DNA of 64,000 nt from Ectopseudomonas composti (GCF_900115475.1 NZ_FOWP01000001.1:558001-622000); one strand, 5' to 3'. Shown: positions 49,715-58,409, counted from the first letter of the stretch. Made by a program: numbers and translations. Notes: generated by a model not told the origin, from the sequence alone.

Positions 49715-50450
49715 AACTACTTCCGCCCCCACCGTTCTGGTCACCGGCTCCAGCCGTGGCATCGGCCGCGCCATCGCCCTGCGCCTCGCGCAGTCAGGCC
49801 ATGACCTCGTCCTGCACTGCCGCTCACGCCGCGATGAGGCCGAAGCCGTGCAGGCGCAGATCGTCGAACTCGGGCGCCAGGCGCGCATCCTGCAATTCGA
49901 CGTATCCGACCGCGCCGCCTGCCGCGAAGCCCTGGAGGCCGACGTTGAAGCCCATGGCGCTTACTACGGCGTGGTGTGCAACGCCGGCCTGACCCGCGAC
50001 GGCGCTTTCCCGGCGCTGTCCGAAGAGGACTGGGATCAGGTGCTGCGCACCAACCTGGATGGTTTCTACAATGTGCTGCACCCGCTGACCATGCCGATGA
50101 TCCGTCGCCGCGCAGCGGGCCGCATCGTCTGCATCACCTCGGTATCGGGGCTGGTCGGCAACCGCGGCCAGGTCAACTACAGCGCCTCCAAGGCCGGCGT
50201 GATCGGCGCCGCCAAGGCCCTGGCCATCGAGCTGGCCAAACGCAAGATCACCGTCAACTGCGTCGCCCCCGGCCTGATCGACACCGAGATTCTCGACGAG
50301 CTGGTCCCGGTGGACGAAATCCTCAAGATGATTCCGGCGGCGCGCATGGGCACGCCGGAAGAAGTGGCGGGTGCGGTGAACTTCCTGATGTCCAGCGAAG
50401 CGGCGTACATTACCCGCCAGGTTCTCGCAGTGAATGGCGGTCTGTGCTGA
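49707..50450 (+). CDS. 3-oxoacyl-ACP reductase (FabG-like), aryl polyene cluster
   Basis: 247 aa short-chain dehydrogenase. The cofactor motif is VTGSSRGIGRA, the catalytic Ser-Tyr-Lys lie in ITSVSG...VNYSASK, and NAG is present as CNAGLTRDG. It reduces 3-oxoacyl-ACP with NADPH in each polyene cycle (ApeQ role). The start at 49707 overlaps the dehydratase stop by eight bases. It is the only ketoreductase in the window, so the second ketosynthase module must share it or use FabG. Confidence 0.93.
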   Translation: MTETTSAPTVLVTGSSRGIGRAIALRLAQSGHDLVLHCRSRRDEAEAVQAQIVELGRQARILQFDVSDRAACREALEADVEAHGAYYGVVCNAGLTRDGAFPALSEEDWDQVLRTNLDGFYNVLHPLTMPMIRRRAAGRIVCITSVSGLVGNRGQVNYSASKAGVIGAAKALAIELAKRKITVNCVAPGLIDTEILDELVPVDEILKMIPAARMGTPEEVAGAVNFLMSSEAAYITRQVLAVNGGLC

Positions 50451-51676
50451 TGAAACGTGTAGTCGTCACCGGTATGGCCGGTATCACCTCGCTGGGCAGC
50501 GACTGGCCAACCATCTCGGCCGCGTTCAAAGCCGGCAAAAGTGGCATCCGGCGCATGGACGAATGGGATCGCTTCACCGAGCTGAACACCCGCCTGGGCG
50601 GGCCGGTGGACGATTTCGTCCAGCCCAAGCACTGGAATCGCAAGCAGACGCGCAGCATGGGCCGGGTGTCCAAGCTGGCGGTGTATGCCGCTGAACGCGC
50701 GCTGGAACACGCCGGCTTACTCGGCGATCCGTGCATCGCCGATGGGCGCATGGGCGTGGCCTGTGGCTCGTCAACCGGCAGCACCGAGGAGGTCAAGGCC
50801 TTCGGCAACATGCTGCTGAACTCTGTGGCAGACGGCCTCAATGCCAACTCCTACATCCGCATGATGCCGCACACCACGGCGGCCAATATCAGCATCTTCT
50901 TCGGCCTCAAGGGCCGCCTGATCCCCACCTCCAGCGCCTGCACCAGCGGCAGCCAAGGCATCGGCTATGCCTACGAGGCGATCAAGTTCGGCCGCCTGAA
51001 GATGATGCTCGCCGGCGGTGCCGAGGAACTGTGCCCCACCGAGGCCATGGTCTTCGATGCGCTGTACGCCACCAGCCTGAAGAACGACGCCCCGCACACC
51101 AGCCCGCGCCCCTACGACAGCGCCCGTGACGGCCTGGTGATCGGTGAAGGTGCCGGCATCCTGGTGCTCGAAGAGCTGGAGCACGCCCTCGCCCGTGGCG
51201 CCACTATCCATGCCGAGATCGTCGGCTTCGGATGCAACTCCGACGGCCAGCACGCCACCAAGCCGGTGCAGGAAACCATGCGCGGCGCCATGCAGCTGGC
51301 GCTCGATGACGCCGGCCTGGAACCTTCCGCCATCGGTTACGTCAACGGCCATGGCACTGCCACCGAACAGGGCGACGTCGCCGAAACCCTGGCCACCAGC
51401 AGCCTGTTCGGCGCGCAGATGCCGATCAGCTCGCAGAAGAGCTACCTCGGCCACACCCTGGGCGCCTGCGGCGCGCTGGAATCCTGGTTCAGCATCGAGA
51501 TGATGAACTCGGACAGTTACGTCTACACCCTGAATCTGGACGAGATCGACCCGGCCTGCGGTGAGCTGGATTATCTGCGCGGCGAGTTCCGCCAGATGAG
51601 CCACGAGTACGTGATGAACAACAACTTCGCCTTCGGTGGCGTGAATACCTCGCTGATCTTCAAGCGCTGGCATTGA
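50450..51676 (+). CDS. Beta-ketoacyl-ACP synthase B (FabF-like), aryl polyene cluster
   Basis: 408 aa full ketosynthase. Cys164 in TSSACTSGSQGIGYA is the nucleophile; the histidines lie in NGHGTATEQGD and SYLGHTLGACGAL. It is the likely elongating enzyme (ApeO role) working with the short partner encoded first in the operon. It shares one base with the ketoreductase (TGATG). After this gene the tight overlaps stop. Confidence 0.92.
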   Translation: MKRVVVTGMAGITSLGSDWPTISAAFKAGKSGIRRMDEWDRFTELNTRLGGPVDDFVQPKHWNRKQTRSMGRVSKLAVYAAERALEHAGLLGDPCIADGRMGVACGSSTGSTEEVKAFGNMLLNSVADGLNANSYIRMMPHTTAANISIFFGLKGRLIPTSSACTSGSQGIGYAYEAIKFGRLKMMLAGGAEELCPTEAMVFDALYATSLKNDAPHTSPRPYDSARDGLVIGEGAGILVLEELEHALARGATIHAEIVGFGCNSDGQHATKPVQETMRGAMQLALDDAGLEPSAIGYVNGHGTATEQGDVAETLATSSLFGAQMPISSQKSYLGHTLGACGALESWFSIEMMNSDSYVYTLNLDEIDPACGELDYLRGEFRQMSHEYVMNNNFAFGGVNTSLIFKRWH

Positions 51677-51699
51677 TTTTCAACAGACAAGGAACACGG

Positions 51700-52092
51700 A
51701 TGATGTCTCGTTTCACTCGATTTGCTCTGATCGCAGCCCTGCTGCTGGGCGTTGCAGCCTGTACGTCGAAACCGGTGATGAACATCGAGAACCGCACACC
51801 GACTTCGACGGTCAGGAGTGAGGATGATATGCGCCGCGCTATTCTCGCCGCGCTGCAAAGCCGCCAATGGACCGTCGAGCGTGCCGACCGAGGCAACATC
51901 ATGGCGCTCATCCAGCGCCGCAATCACCAGGCCGAGATCACCATTCCCTATAGCGCGTCGAGCTATTCGATCCGCTATCGCGACAGCCAGAACCTCGGTT
52001 ACAAGAACGGCAAGATCCACCGCAACTACAACAAGTGGATTCAAAATCTGGATCGCAGCATCCAGCAGGAACTGAACAGGGCGTCCTTCTGA
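51700..52092 (+). CDS. Small lipoprotein of unknown function
   Basis: 130 aa. The signal peptide MMSRFTRFALIAALLLGVAACTSKP contains a lipobox ending at Cys21. The mature part is rich in basic and polar residues with an alternating pattern (AILAALQSRQWTVERADRGNIMALIQRRNHQAEITIPYSASSYSIRYRDS), consistent with a small alpha/beta fold. AAGGA precedes the start, 23 bases after the ketosynthase stop, so it may still be on the operon transcript. I do not recognise the family. Confidence 0.8.
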   Translation: MMSRFTRFALIAALLLGVAACTSKPVMNIENRTPTSTVRSEDDMRRAILAALQSRQWTVERADRGNIMALIQRRNHQAEITIPYSASSYSIRYRDSQNLGYKNGKIHRNYNKWIQNLDRSIQQELNRASF

Positions 52093-52194
52093 CAGGGTGC
52101 CTGGTTGGTAATGAGCTGTAGGTGATTGCTACAGGCCTACGCGCAGCAGACGTTGAACGAGCTTTTCCATACAGTGATATTCAAGGAGATAACC

Positions 52195-52635
52195 ATGAAA
52201 GCAAAAATCTGGACCACTGCCGTACTTCTCTCCGTTGCCCTGCTGCCCGGCCTCAGCCAGGCGCGCGATACCGCTCACTTCCTGGACTTCCAGTCGGTGG
52301 TCAACGAAGCGACCCAGGCTGGTCGTCTCGATGGTTCGGTGAAGTTCTACCTGAACAAGACTCCGGCTGGCGCCCAGATCATCAACGCCAATGTCACCAC
52401 CAGCCAGAAGACCAACGCCTTCAACAAGACCGATGAAGCGGCTTGCAGCTGGGCACTGCAATCGGCCCTGATCAAACTGCAAAACTCGGCCAAGGCCGCA
52501 GGCGCCAACGCCGTGGTCGACCTGGCCAGCAACTACAAGAACAAGGAATACCGCGACGACAGCAAATACGAATGCCACGCCGGCGCGATCATGGCCGGCG
52601 TCGCACTGAAGGCCAAGTACGCCAAGGTGAAGTGA
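52195..52635 (+). CDS. Small secreted protein, family sometimes labelled excinuclease-like
   Basis: 146 aa from the ATG at 52195 with a strong AAGGAG site. A Sec signal peptide ends near LSQA-RD. The mature part has two cysteines (ACSWAL and YECHAGAIM) and an AGANAVVDLASNYKN stretch. Similar secreted proteins carry a historic excinuclease ATPase label that the sequence does not support, because there is no Walker motif. It ends in a good terminator. Function unknown. Confidence 0.78.
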   Translation: MKAKIWTTAVLLSVALLPGLSQARDTAHFLDFQSVVNEATQAGRLDGSVKFYLNKTPAGAQIINANVTTSQKTNAFNKTDEAACSWALQSALIKLQNSAKAAGANAVVDLASNYKNKEYRDDSKYECHAGAIMAGVALKAKYAKVK

Positions 52636-52655
52636 CACCACCTGCACTCCCCCCC

Positions 52656-52681
52656 AAAGGCCACCGTAAAGGTGGCCTTTT
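52656..52681 (+). terminator. Rho-independent terminator closing the aryl polyene operon region
   Basis: AAAGGCCACC and GGTGGCCTTT form a perfect 10-base stem with a 5-base loop, followed by T and CACG. It lies 21 bases after the stop of the secreted protein and is probably the end of the main transcript. Confidence 0.8.
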
Positions 52682-52702
52682 CACGCAAGGAAGCCCTCTA
52701 CC

Positions 52703-53296
52703 ATGTCGAAACTGCGCATTGCCTTGCCACTGCTCGTGACGGCAACACTACTCGGTGGCTGCACCGCTACCCGGGTCACGCCACTAAATACGGCGGCCGA
52801 TCAAATGTGCATCCAAGAGAACCCAAAAGTTCAGGTCAGCGACTTCGTGCCCGTGCTGCAGGAAGGCTTTGCCCGACATGGTATCCAGACGCAAATCCAC
52901 TCGAAGATTCCCAGGGCCGATTGCCCTTACGTGGTGACTTACACAGCTCGCCGTTCCTGGGACATGGCGCCGTATCTGTCCACCGCCGAAATCACCATTC
53001 TCGGCCCCCGTCGCCAGACACTGGCCACAGCCAGCTACCACCTGCGCGGTAAGGGCGGTTTGTCGTTGATGAAATGGCAAGGCACCAAGAGCAAGATCGA
53101 CCCGGTCATCGACGAGTTGCTGGCCAGCGCGCAGTTGAGCAGCACGGCCCAACCTGCCGCACAGGCCCACTCGACAGCCGAGCCACGCAAGAGCCTGGAT
53201 GAACGCGTGCGTGATCTGCAGCAGCAGAATCTCGGCTATGAGGACTACCAACGTGCCTATCGGCAGCTGCTGCTGGATCACCAGAACGCGAAATAG
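52703..53296 (+). CDS. Sbal_3080-family lipoprotein
   Basis: 197 aa. The signal peptide MSKLRIALPLLVTATLLGGC has its lipid-modified cysteine at residue 20. The core (QMCIQENPKVQVSDFVPVLQEGFARHG...DCPYVVTYTARRSWDMAPYLSTAEI) matches the Sbal_3080 lipoprotein group. The C-terminal third is Ala/Gln-rich and helical (DERVRDLQQQNLGYEDYQRAYRQLL). Its role is unknown. It follows the terminator by 22 bases with AAGGA as ribosome site, so read-through expression is likely. Confidence 0.83.
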   Translation: MSKLRIALPLLVTATLLGGCTATRVTPLNTAADQMCIQENPKVQVSDFVPVLQEGFARHGIQTQIHSKIPRADCPYVVTYTARRSWDMAPYLSTAEITILGPRRQTLATASYHLRGKGGLSLMKWQGTKSKIDPVIDELLASAQLSSTAQPAAQAHSTAEPRKSLDERVRDLQQQNLGYEDYQRAYRQLLLDHQNAK

Positions 53297-53314
53297 GGCT
53301 TCTGAACGAGGCGC

Positions 53315-53869
53315 TCAGAGCACGAGTGGCAGGAACATCCAGCTACGGCCCATGTACTGGCGATAGGCATCGCCGAAATAGGCCATACATTCGCGCTCTT
53401 CGCAGCGCGCCGAACACCACAGCAGCACGCTGGACAGCACCGCCAGCAGCACGATCAGCACATCGATGCGTTTGAAGGCGATACCCCACGCCAGCAACAG
53501 CAATGAGCAGTACATGGGGTGACGGATGTAGCGGAAGATACCGCCCGTCACCAGCTGCGACGTGCGTTCGAAGGCGAATAGCTCATCATCCTGACGTTGC
53601 GTACCGGCCTGTCCGAAACGGCGCATCTGGTACACGCCAGCGAACAGCACCAACAGAGAAAGACTCAGCAGTACCCAGGATATACGCTGATTCAACTCGC
53701 CGCGGTCGCCAAACCAGGACGGCGCATTGAGCACCAGCATCAGCGCCATCGCTTCCCAGGCGAAGAAACGATAGAAACCGTGACTGCGCGGATTGCCCAA
53801 GGTGCGCCAGGAAATTCCCACCAGCACTGCGCTGAGCATCACAAAAGCCACCCACTGCCAGATCGTCAC
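53315..53869 (-). CDS. Isoprenylcysteine carboxyl methyltransferase-like membrane protein
   Basis: 184 aa with five hydrophobic segments. The signature YIRHPMYCSLLLLAWG and the later EERECMAYFGDAYRQYM are those of the ICMT/PEMT integral membrane methyltransferases, which use SAM at the membrane face. It is the only minus-strand gene between the two pigment modules. It is divergent from the 53933 gene by 63 bases and convergent with the lipoprotein. Substrate unknown; a lipid or the pigment are possible. Confidence 0.85.
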   Translation of the reverse strand: MTIWQWVAFVMLSAVLVGISWRTLGNPRSHGFYRFFAWEAMALMLVLNAPSWFGDRGELNQRISWVLLSLSLLVLFAGVYQMRRFGQAGTQRQDDELFAFERTSQLVTGGIFRYIRHPMYCSLLLLAWGIAFKRIDVLIVLLAVLSSVLLWCSARCEERECMAYFGDAYRQYMGRSWMFLPLVL

Positions 53870-53932
53870 TGCATCCTCCCTCTATCCCTGCCTCTGTTAC
53901 ACTGCGTCGCCCGTACGTACCGACCGCCCGCC

Positions 53933-54337
53933 ATGGATCGCACCCAACTGCACACACTGCTGCCGCACCAGGGCGATGCTCTCTGGCTGGATGCATTGGT
54001 CGATCACGACAACCTCACTATCCGCGGTCTCAGCGCCTGGCATCATCTCGACAAGCTTGGCGAAAATGCCTCGCCTTGCCTGCTGTTCGAAGCCGCCGCC
54101 CAGCTTTGCGCCGCACATGGTGCCCTATACGGCGGAGCGGATGCCATTGAAATGGCCCTGGTCGGCAAACTTTCCCAGCTCAATCTGCACCCGGTCACAC
54201 GCAGTGCAGAACCGCTGCTGGTCAGCGCCCAACAGGAGGCGCTGAGCCCGGCCGGCGCGCTCTACGCCTTCACCATCCAGGCCGGCCGCCAACCGCTGCT
54301 GGACGGAAAACTGCTGCTGGTGCTTGTCCGTGCTTGA
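53933..54337 (+). CDS. Hotdog-fold dehydratase-like protein, second lipid module
   Basis: 134 aa. The opening LHTLLPHQGDALWLDALVDHD has the LPH-G-x-M/A-LLD pattern of the ApeP/FabZ-like group, and SPCLLFEAAAQLCAAHGAL is the central helix. It is a distant relative of the dehydratase at 49241. It is the first gene of a second tight operon (54330-58306), which suggests it processes acyl chains made by that module. No strong ribosome site is visible before the ATG. Confidence 0.78.
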   Translation: MDRTQLHTLLPHQGDALWLDALVDHDNLTIRGLSAWHHLDKLGENASPCLLFEAAAQLCAAHGALYGGADAIEMALVGKLSQLNLHPVTRSAEPLLVSAQQEALSPAGALYAFTIQAGRQPLLDGKLLLVLVRA

Positions 54338-55214
54338 GCTACGTGACGTCAGCTTCCACTACCCGGGCGCAGACACCTTCGCCCTGCACGGCATCGACCT
54401 GCAACTGCAGGAAGGCCAGTGCCTGGGCCTGCTCGGCAGTAACGGCGCGGGCAAGACCACGCTACTGGCCCTGCTCAGCGATACGCTGGCCCTGCAACAA
54501 GGTGAGATCCGCTGGCACGGGCCGCGCAGCCTGGGCCTGGTGCCACAGCAACTGGCCTTCTACACCGAACTCACGGTGGCCGAGAACCTCGCGCTGTTCG
54601 CCGATCTCTACCGTCTGCACGGTGCTCAGCGCCGCCAGCGGCTGGAGTTGAGCATCGCCAGCAGCGCTCTCGAAGACAAACTGCAACGCCGCGCAGCACG
54701 CCTGTCCGGTGGCGAGCAGCGCCGCCTGAACTTCGCCATAGGCCTGCTCCAGCCCGCACGCCTGTACCTGTTCGATGAAGCCACCGTCGGCGTCGATGCC
54801 GCCAGCCGGCAAATGCTGCTCGATGCCGTCGAGCGGCTCGCCGCCGAAGGGCATGGGGTGATCTACACCAGCCACTATCTGGACGAGGTCGAGCGTGTGG
54901 CTGGACGCATCCTCCTGCTGCACGAAGGCAAGGTGCGCCTCGACGTCGACAAACAGCAACTGCTTGATGGCGGCCACGGCCTGCTGCTGGAATGGCCGGA
55001 ACAGGTTCCCGCTGCCTTTCAGCAACTGCTCGACCAGCTGCAACTGAGCGCCGAGGCGCTGCCGGATGGTCTGCGCATCGGCAATCTGGACAGCCAGCAA
55101 CTGCTGGCGATCACCCAGTTCCTCGCCGCGCAGCCGACCCCACCGAGCCTGCTGCGCTTCGGCCGGCCATCGCTGGAGCAGCTCTACCTGAGCCTCAACG
55201 GAGGCCGCCTGTGA
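54330..55214 (+). CDS. ABC transporter ATP-binding protein, second lipid module
   Basis: About 294 aa. The start is GTG at 54330, or TTG at 54324, both inside the preceding gene. Walker A is GSNGAGKTT, the signature is LSGGEQRR and Walker B is LYLFDEAT. It is the nucleotide-binding half of an ABC-2-type exporter whose permease follows with a GTGA overlap. Sequence features such as GVDAASRQMLLDAVERL match drug/lipid export ATPases. Confidence 0.93.
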   Translation: MLELRDVSFHYPGADTFALHGIDLQLQEGQCLGLLGSNGAGKTTLLALLSDTLALQQGEIRWHGPRSLGLVPQQLAFYTELTVAENLALFADLYRLHGAQRRQRLELSIASSALEDKLQRRAARLSGGEQRRLNFAIGLLQPARLYLFDEATVGVDAASRQMLLDAVERLAAEGHGVIYTSHYLDEVERVAGRILLLHEGKVRLDVDKQQLLDGGHGLLLEWPEQVPAAFQQLLDQLQLSAEALPDGLRIGNLDSQQLLAITQFLAAQPTPPSLLRFGRPSLEQLYLSLNGGRL

Positions 55215-56401
55215 GCCCATTACTGGCGCTGGTACGCAAGGAATGTCTGCTGCTGCTGCGCGACCCGCATGCACTGGCCGTGCTGTTCATCATGCCGATC
55301 CTGTTTCTCGTGCTGATGGCCGCCGCGCTGTCCAGCTACCTGCGTGACCAGCCGCCGCCCTTGAGCCTGGTGCTGGAGATCGAGCAAGGCAGCGAAGCCA
55401 GCGCGTTCTTCCAGCACGCGCTGCAGGAACAGTTACCGGGCAGCCACCTGCTCGCCAGCAGCGAAGAACCCTTGCCACGCATCAGCCTGGCCAGGAACTT
55501 TTCCGAGACCTTGCTGGATACGCCTCACATCGGCCCCACGCTGAGCTTTCCCCCGCGCACCGATGGGCAGACGCGCCAACGCCTGCGCGCAGCGCTGAAC
55601 ATCGCCCTGGCGCAGACTCGCCTGCTGGCCTACCTGGAAGACAGCGACGCGCTGGACGCAGGCATGAGCACCGAACAACGCTGGCAACTGATCAGCCAGC
55701 GCACCCAGAGCGAGATCAGCGAACAACAGATGCTGGCCAGCGGCGAACTCAGCGGCAAGGCCAACGCCAGCCAATTGAGCGTGCCGGCCTGGCTGATCTT
55801 CGGCATGTTCTTCGTCGCCCTGCCGATGGCTGGCGGCTTCCAGCGTGAACAGCAGAGCGGCGCCCTGCTGCGCTTTCGTGCGTTGGGCCTGAGCCCCAGC
55901 ATCCTGGTGCTGAGCAAACTGCTGCCTTATCTGGCGATCAACCTGCTGCAGTTCGCCCTGTTGCTGGCCATCGGCGTATACCTGCTACCTCTGCTCGGTT
56001 TGAGCGGCCTGAGCCTGCCGGGCTCGCCACTGGCCTACGCGCTGCTGGCACTGAGCCTGAGCCTGGCCGCTTGCAGCCTGGGCCTGCTGCTGGCCTCGTT
56101 GGCACGTAGCGGCGAGCAGGCGTTGCTGCTCGGCGGCGGTCTCAATATCATCCTCGCCGCCATCGGCGGCATCATGGTGCCCAAGAGCGTGATGCCCGAG
56201 GCCATGAGCCAACTGGCGGAAATCTCGCCGATGAGTTGGGCGCTGGACGCCTTCCTGACCCTGCTGGTGGGCCAGGGAACGCTTGCCGACATCGCCCCTG
56301 ACTGTGCCCGCCTTCTGCTGTTCGCCCTGGTGCTGGGCGGCGGCGGGCTTTACCTGTTCCGCAGACGAGTGCAGCAAACGCAATGGACGACACATTACTA
56401 G
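55211..56401 (+). CDS. ABC-2 type permease, second lipid module
   Basis: 396 aa with a GTG start overlapping the ATPase stop. One N-terminal helix (ALAVLFIMPILFLVLMAAAL), a large periplasmic region of about 170 residues and five C-terminal helices are the ABC2_membrane_3 layout. It should export a lipid-like product together with the preceding ATPase, in parallel with the MMPL exporter of the first module. Overlaps the ACP gene by 19 bases. Confidence 0.92.
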   Translation: MSPLLALVRKECLLLLRDPHALAVLFIMPILFLVLMAAALSSYLRDQPPPLSLVLEIEQGSEASAFFQHALQEQLPGSHLLASSEEPLPRISLARNFSETLLDTPHIGPTLSFPPRTDGQTRQRLRAALNIALAQTRLLAYLEDSDALDAGMSTEQRWQLISQRTQSEISEQQMLASGELSGKANASQLSVPAWLIFGMFFVALPMAGGFQREQQSGALLRFRALGLSPSILVLSKLLPYLAINLLQFALLLAIGVYLLPLLGLSGLSLPGSPLAYALLALSLSLAACSLGLLLASLARSGEQALLLGGGLNIILAAIGGIMVPKSVMPEAMSQLAEISPMSWALDAFLTLLVGQGTLADIAPDCARLLLFALVLGGGGLYLFRRRVQQTQWTTHY

Positions 56402-56649
56402 AACAAGAACTCAAGCAATTGCTGATCCGTGAATGCGACAAGGAAGACGACATCGACTGGCAGAGCATCGCCGATGACGAGCCGTTGTTCGGTCAGCAAA
56501 GTCGTATCGCCATGGACAGCCTCGATGCCCTGCAGGTCTCTCTGGCACTGCAGCAGCACTATGGCGTGCGCATCGAAGGGGCCAAGGATGGGCGGCGTAT
56601 TCTCAATAGCATCGCCAGCATCGCGGCCTTCATCAGGCAGAAAAAGTGA
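56383..56649 (+). CDS. Acyl carrier protein 3, second lipid module
   Basis: 88 aa, acidic. The attachment serine is Ser46 in RIAMDSLDALQVSLAL. It is followed by GVRIEGAKDGRRILNSIASIAAFI, the third and fourth helices. It differs from the two ACPs at 34758 and 35030 and is coupled to the ketosynthase gene by a GTGA overlap. It may correspond functionally to the DarC carrier protein of dialkylresorcinol clusters; this is inference. Confidence 0.88.
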   Translation: MDDTLLEQELKQLLIRECDKEDDIDWQSIADDEPLFGQQSRIAMDSLDALQVSLALQQHYGVRIEGAKDGRRILNSIASIAAFIRQKK

Positions 56650-57755
56650 CGCCCATCTATCTCCAGCGCGGCGCCCTGCACAGTGCCCTTGGCACCGACC
56701 TGCACGCCGCCAGCGCAGCCCTGCAAGCCGGCCAACTGCCTGTGTCGAGCTCGTTCCAGCTGCATGAACTGCAGCAACCGCGCCCCTACCTGGCCGTAAG
56801 CCGCAGCGGTGAAAGCCGCCAGCAGCGCTGCGACCGACTGCTCGGCGAGACCCTGGGCGAACAGCCAGGTGCGCTGGATGACTGCCTGTTGATCATCGCC
56901 AGCACCAGCCTGGATATCGACGACCTCGAACAACTGATCGCCGCAGAAGGCGGCTTTCGCCCAGAACATTCGACCTCACTCGACCTGCTGGCCGAAGACC
57001 TGCGCCAACGCTGGGGTTTCGCTGACGCGTTCACCCTCAATACCGCCTGCACCAGCGCCGCCAACGGCCTACTGTATGGCGCACGGATACTCGCCGCCGG
57101 CCTTTACGAACGTGTGCTGGTACTGGCCTTCGAAACACCCAGCGCCATTGCCCAGCAAGGCTTCGGCGCCCTCGACCTGACCAGCCCGAGCGGCGCCTAC
57201 CGGCCCTTTCACCCGGAGCGCGACGGCCTGATTCTCGGTGAGGCGTATGCCGCCACGCTGCTGGCCAGGGAGCCCGGCGAGGCGCCACTGGCGAAGCTGC
57301 TTGGTGGCTTCAGCGCCTGCGACACCAGCAACCTGACCACCACCCGCGAAGACGGCAGCCATATCGACTGGGTGATGCGCGAGGCCCTGCGCAGTGCCGG
57401 CGTCGATGCCGGACAGATCGGTTTGGTAAAGCTGCATGGCACCGCCACCGGTGCCAACGACCGCGCCGAGAGCAATGGCGTGCGCCTGCTGTTCGGCGAC
57501 ACGCTGCCGCCACTGTGCGTGCTCAAACCCAGGCTCGGTCATACCCTGGGCGCCTGTGGCCTCAGCGAAACACTGCTGCTGGTGGAGAATCTCGCCAACC
57601 TGCCAGGTGTGGACTATGCCGCCGAAGCCGTGCTGCCGCTCAGCGCCGAACCGACCCGCGTGGCAGCGGACAGCCTGCTGCTGGCCAACTTCTTCGGCTT
57701 CGGTGGCAACAACGCCAGCCTGGTACTGCAACGCTGCGCGGAGAGCCAGGTATGA
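56646..57755 (+). CDS. Beta-ketoacyl-ACP synthase C, second lipid module
   Basis: 369 aa with a GTG start, shorter than typical ketosynthases (about 400-410). The nucleophile is Cys135 in TLNTACTSAANGLLYGA; the histidines lie in KLHGTATGAND and KPRLGHTLGACGL. FFGFGGNNASLVL closes the fold, so all catalytic residues are present. It is followed by a cysteine-less short partner, repeating the ketosynthase/short-partner arrangement of the aryl polyene operon. Confidence 0.9.
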   Translation: MTPIYLQRGALHSALGTDLHAASAALQAGQLPVSSSFQLHELQQPRPYLAVSRSGESRQQRCDRLLGETLGEQPGALDDCLLIIASTSLDIDDLEQLIAAEGGFRPEHSTSLDLLAEDLRQRWGFADAFTLNTACTSAANGLLYGARILAAGLYERVLVLAFETPSAIAQQGFGALDLTSPSGAYRPFHPERDGLILGEAYAATLLAREPGEAPLAKLLGGFSACDTSNLTTTREDGSHIDWVMREALRSAGVDAGQIGLVKLHGTATGANDRAESNGVRLLFGDTLPPLCVLKPRLGHTLGACGLSETLLLVENLANLPGVDYAAEAVLPLSAEPTRVAADSLLLANFFGFGGNNASLVLQRCAESQV

Positions 57756-58306
57756 AGCCAGTCATCGCTGCCTGCAGCATTCGCGGAGATGCGAGCTGCT
57801 CCGACAAGGAGCTCAAGGCCGCCCTGGGCCAATGGCTGGACGCGCCGCCACGACGTATCGACCGCATGATCCTGCAAGCACTGCTGTGCAGCGCGCCACT
57901 CAAAGCGCATGTGCGTAGCGATTGCGGCCTCTATCTGGCCTCACGCCACCCGGCCCGCGCCACCATGGGCGCGCTGCTCGATGCGGTCTGCGTGCATCAG
58001 CGCCAGCCCAAACCCTTCGAGTTCGTCAACAGCGTCAGCAATGCGGCCGGCTTCCATGTCGCCGCCCAATTGGGACTGGAAGGGCCGAACCTGTTTATCG
58101 GTGCCGGCACCAATGTATGGCAACAGCTACAGATGCTGGCCGCCTTGGATCTGGCCGATGGCGCCATCAGCCAGGCGTTGCTGGTGGTAATCGACGAAGA
58201 CGGGGATTTCCAGGCGCAGGCGGTATTGGTCGAGGCCCCCACGAAAGCACAGGACTTTGCCGAGCTGACGGTAGGCATCGAAGTCCTACACCTACAGGCT
58301 TGTTGA
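57752..58306 (+). CDS. Truncated ketosynthase-like (chain-length-factor-type) protein, second lipid module
   Basis: 184 aa, only the N-terminal half of a ketosynthase fold. The segment VNSVSNAAGFHVAAQLGLEGPNLFIGAGTNVWQQLQMLAALDLADG aligns with the ketosynthase active-site region but reads AGTN where ACxS is expected, and no histidine motifs follow. It is similar in type to the 33279 protein. It starts inside the ketosynthase gene (ATGA), consistent with a heterodimer. A REPIN and a convergent operon follow. Confidence 0.8.
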   Translation: MKPVIAACSIRGDASCSDKELKAALGQWLDAPPRRIDRMILQALLCSAPLKAHVRSDCGLYLASRHPARATMGALLDAVCVHQRQPKPFEFVNSVSNAAGFHVAAQLGLEGPNLFIGAGTNVWQQLQMLAALDLADGAISQALLVVIDEDGDFQAQAVLVEAPTKAQDFAELTVGIEVLHLQAC

Positions 58307-58313
58307 TGTCATT

Positions 58314-58373
58314 GGTGGGCTGAAGCCCACCCTACAACCGAGACTTGCCCCGTAGGGTGGGCTTCAGCCCACC
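58314..58373. repeat. REPIN-like perfect inverted pair between convergent operons
   Basis: Arms of 22 bases (GGTGGGCTGAAGCCCACCCT then AC, and the exact inverse) are separated by 16 bases. It fills most of the 103-base gap between the ketosynthase-like gene and the btrH-like gene, where it may act as a bidirectional transcription or mRNA-end barrier. The arms resemble 17793-17845. Confidence 0.88.
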
Positions 58374-58409
58374 AAAAACCAATCTCTCACAAAGCAAAGG
58401 GCACCAACC

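Noticed and set aside
52153..52181. TTGAAC-N17-GATATT promoter-like pair before the secreted protein at 52195
   Set aside because: Transcription would start after the AAGGAG ribosome site, leaving no usable leader, so chance is more likely.
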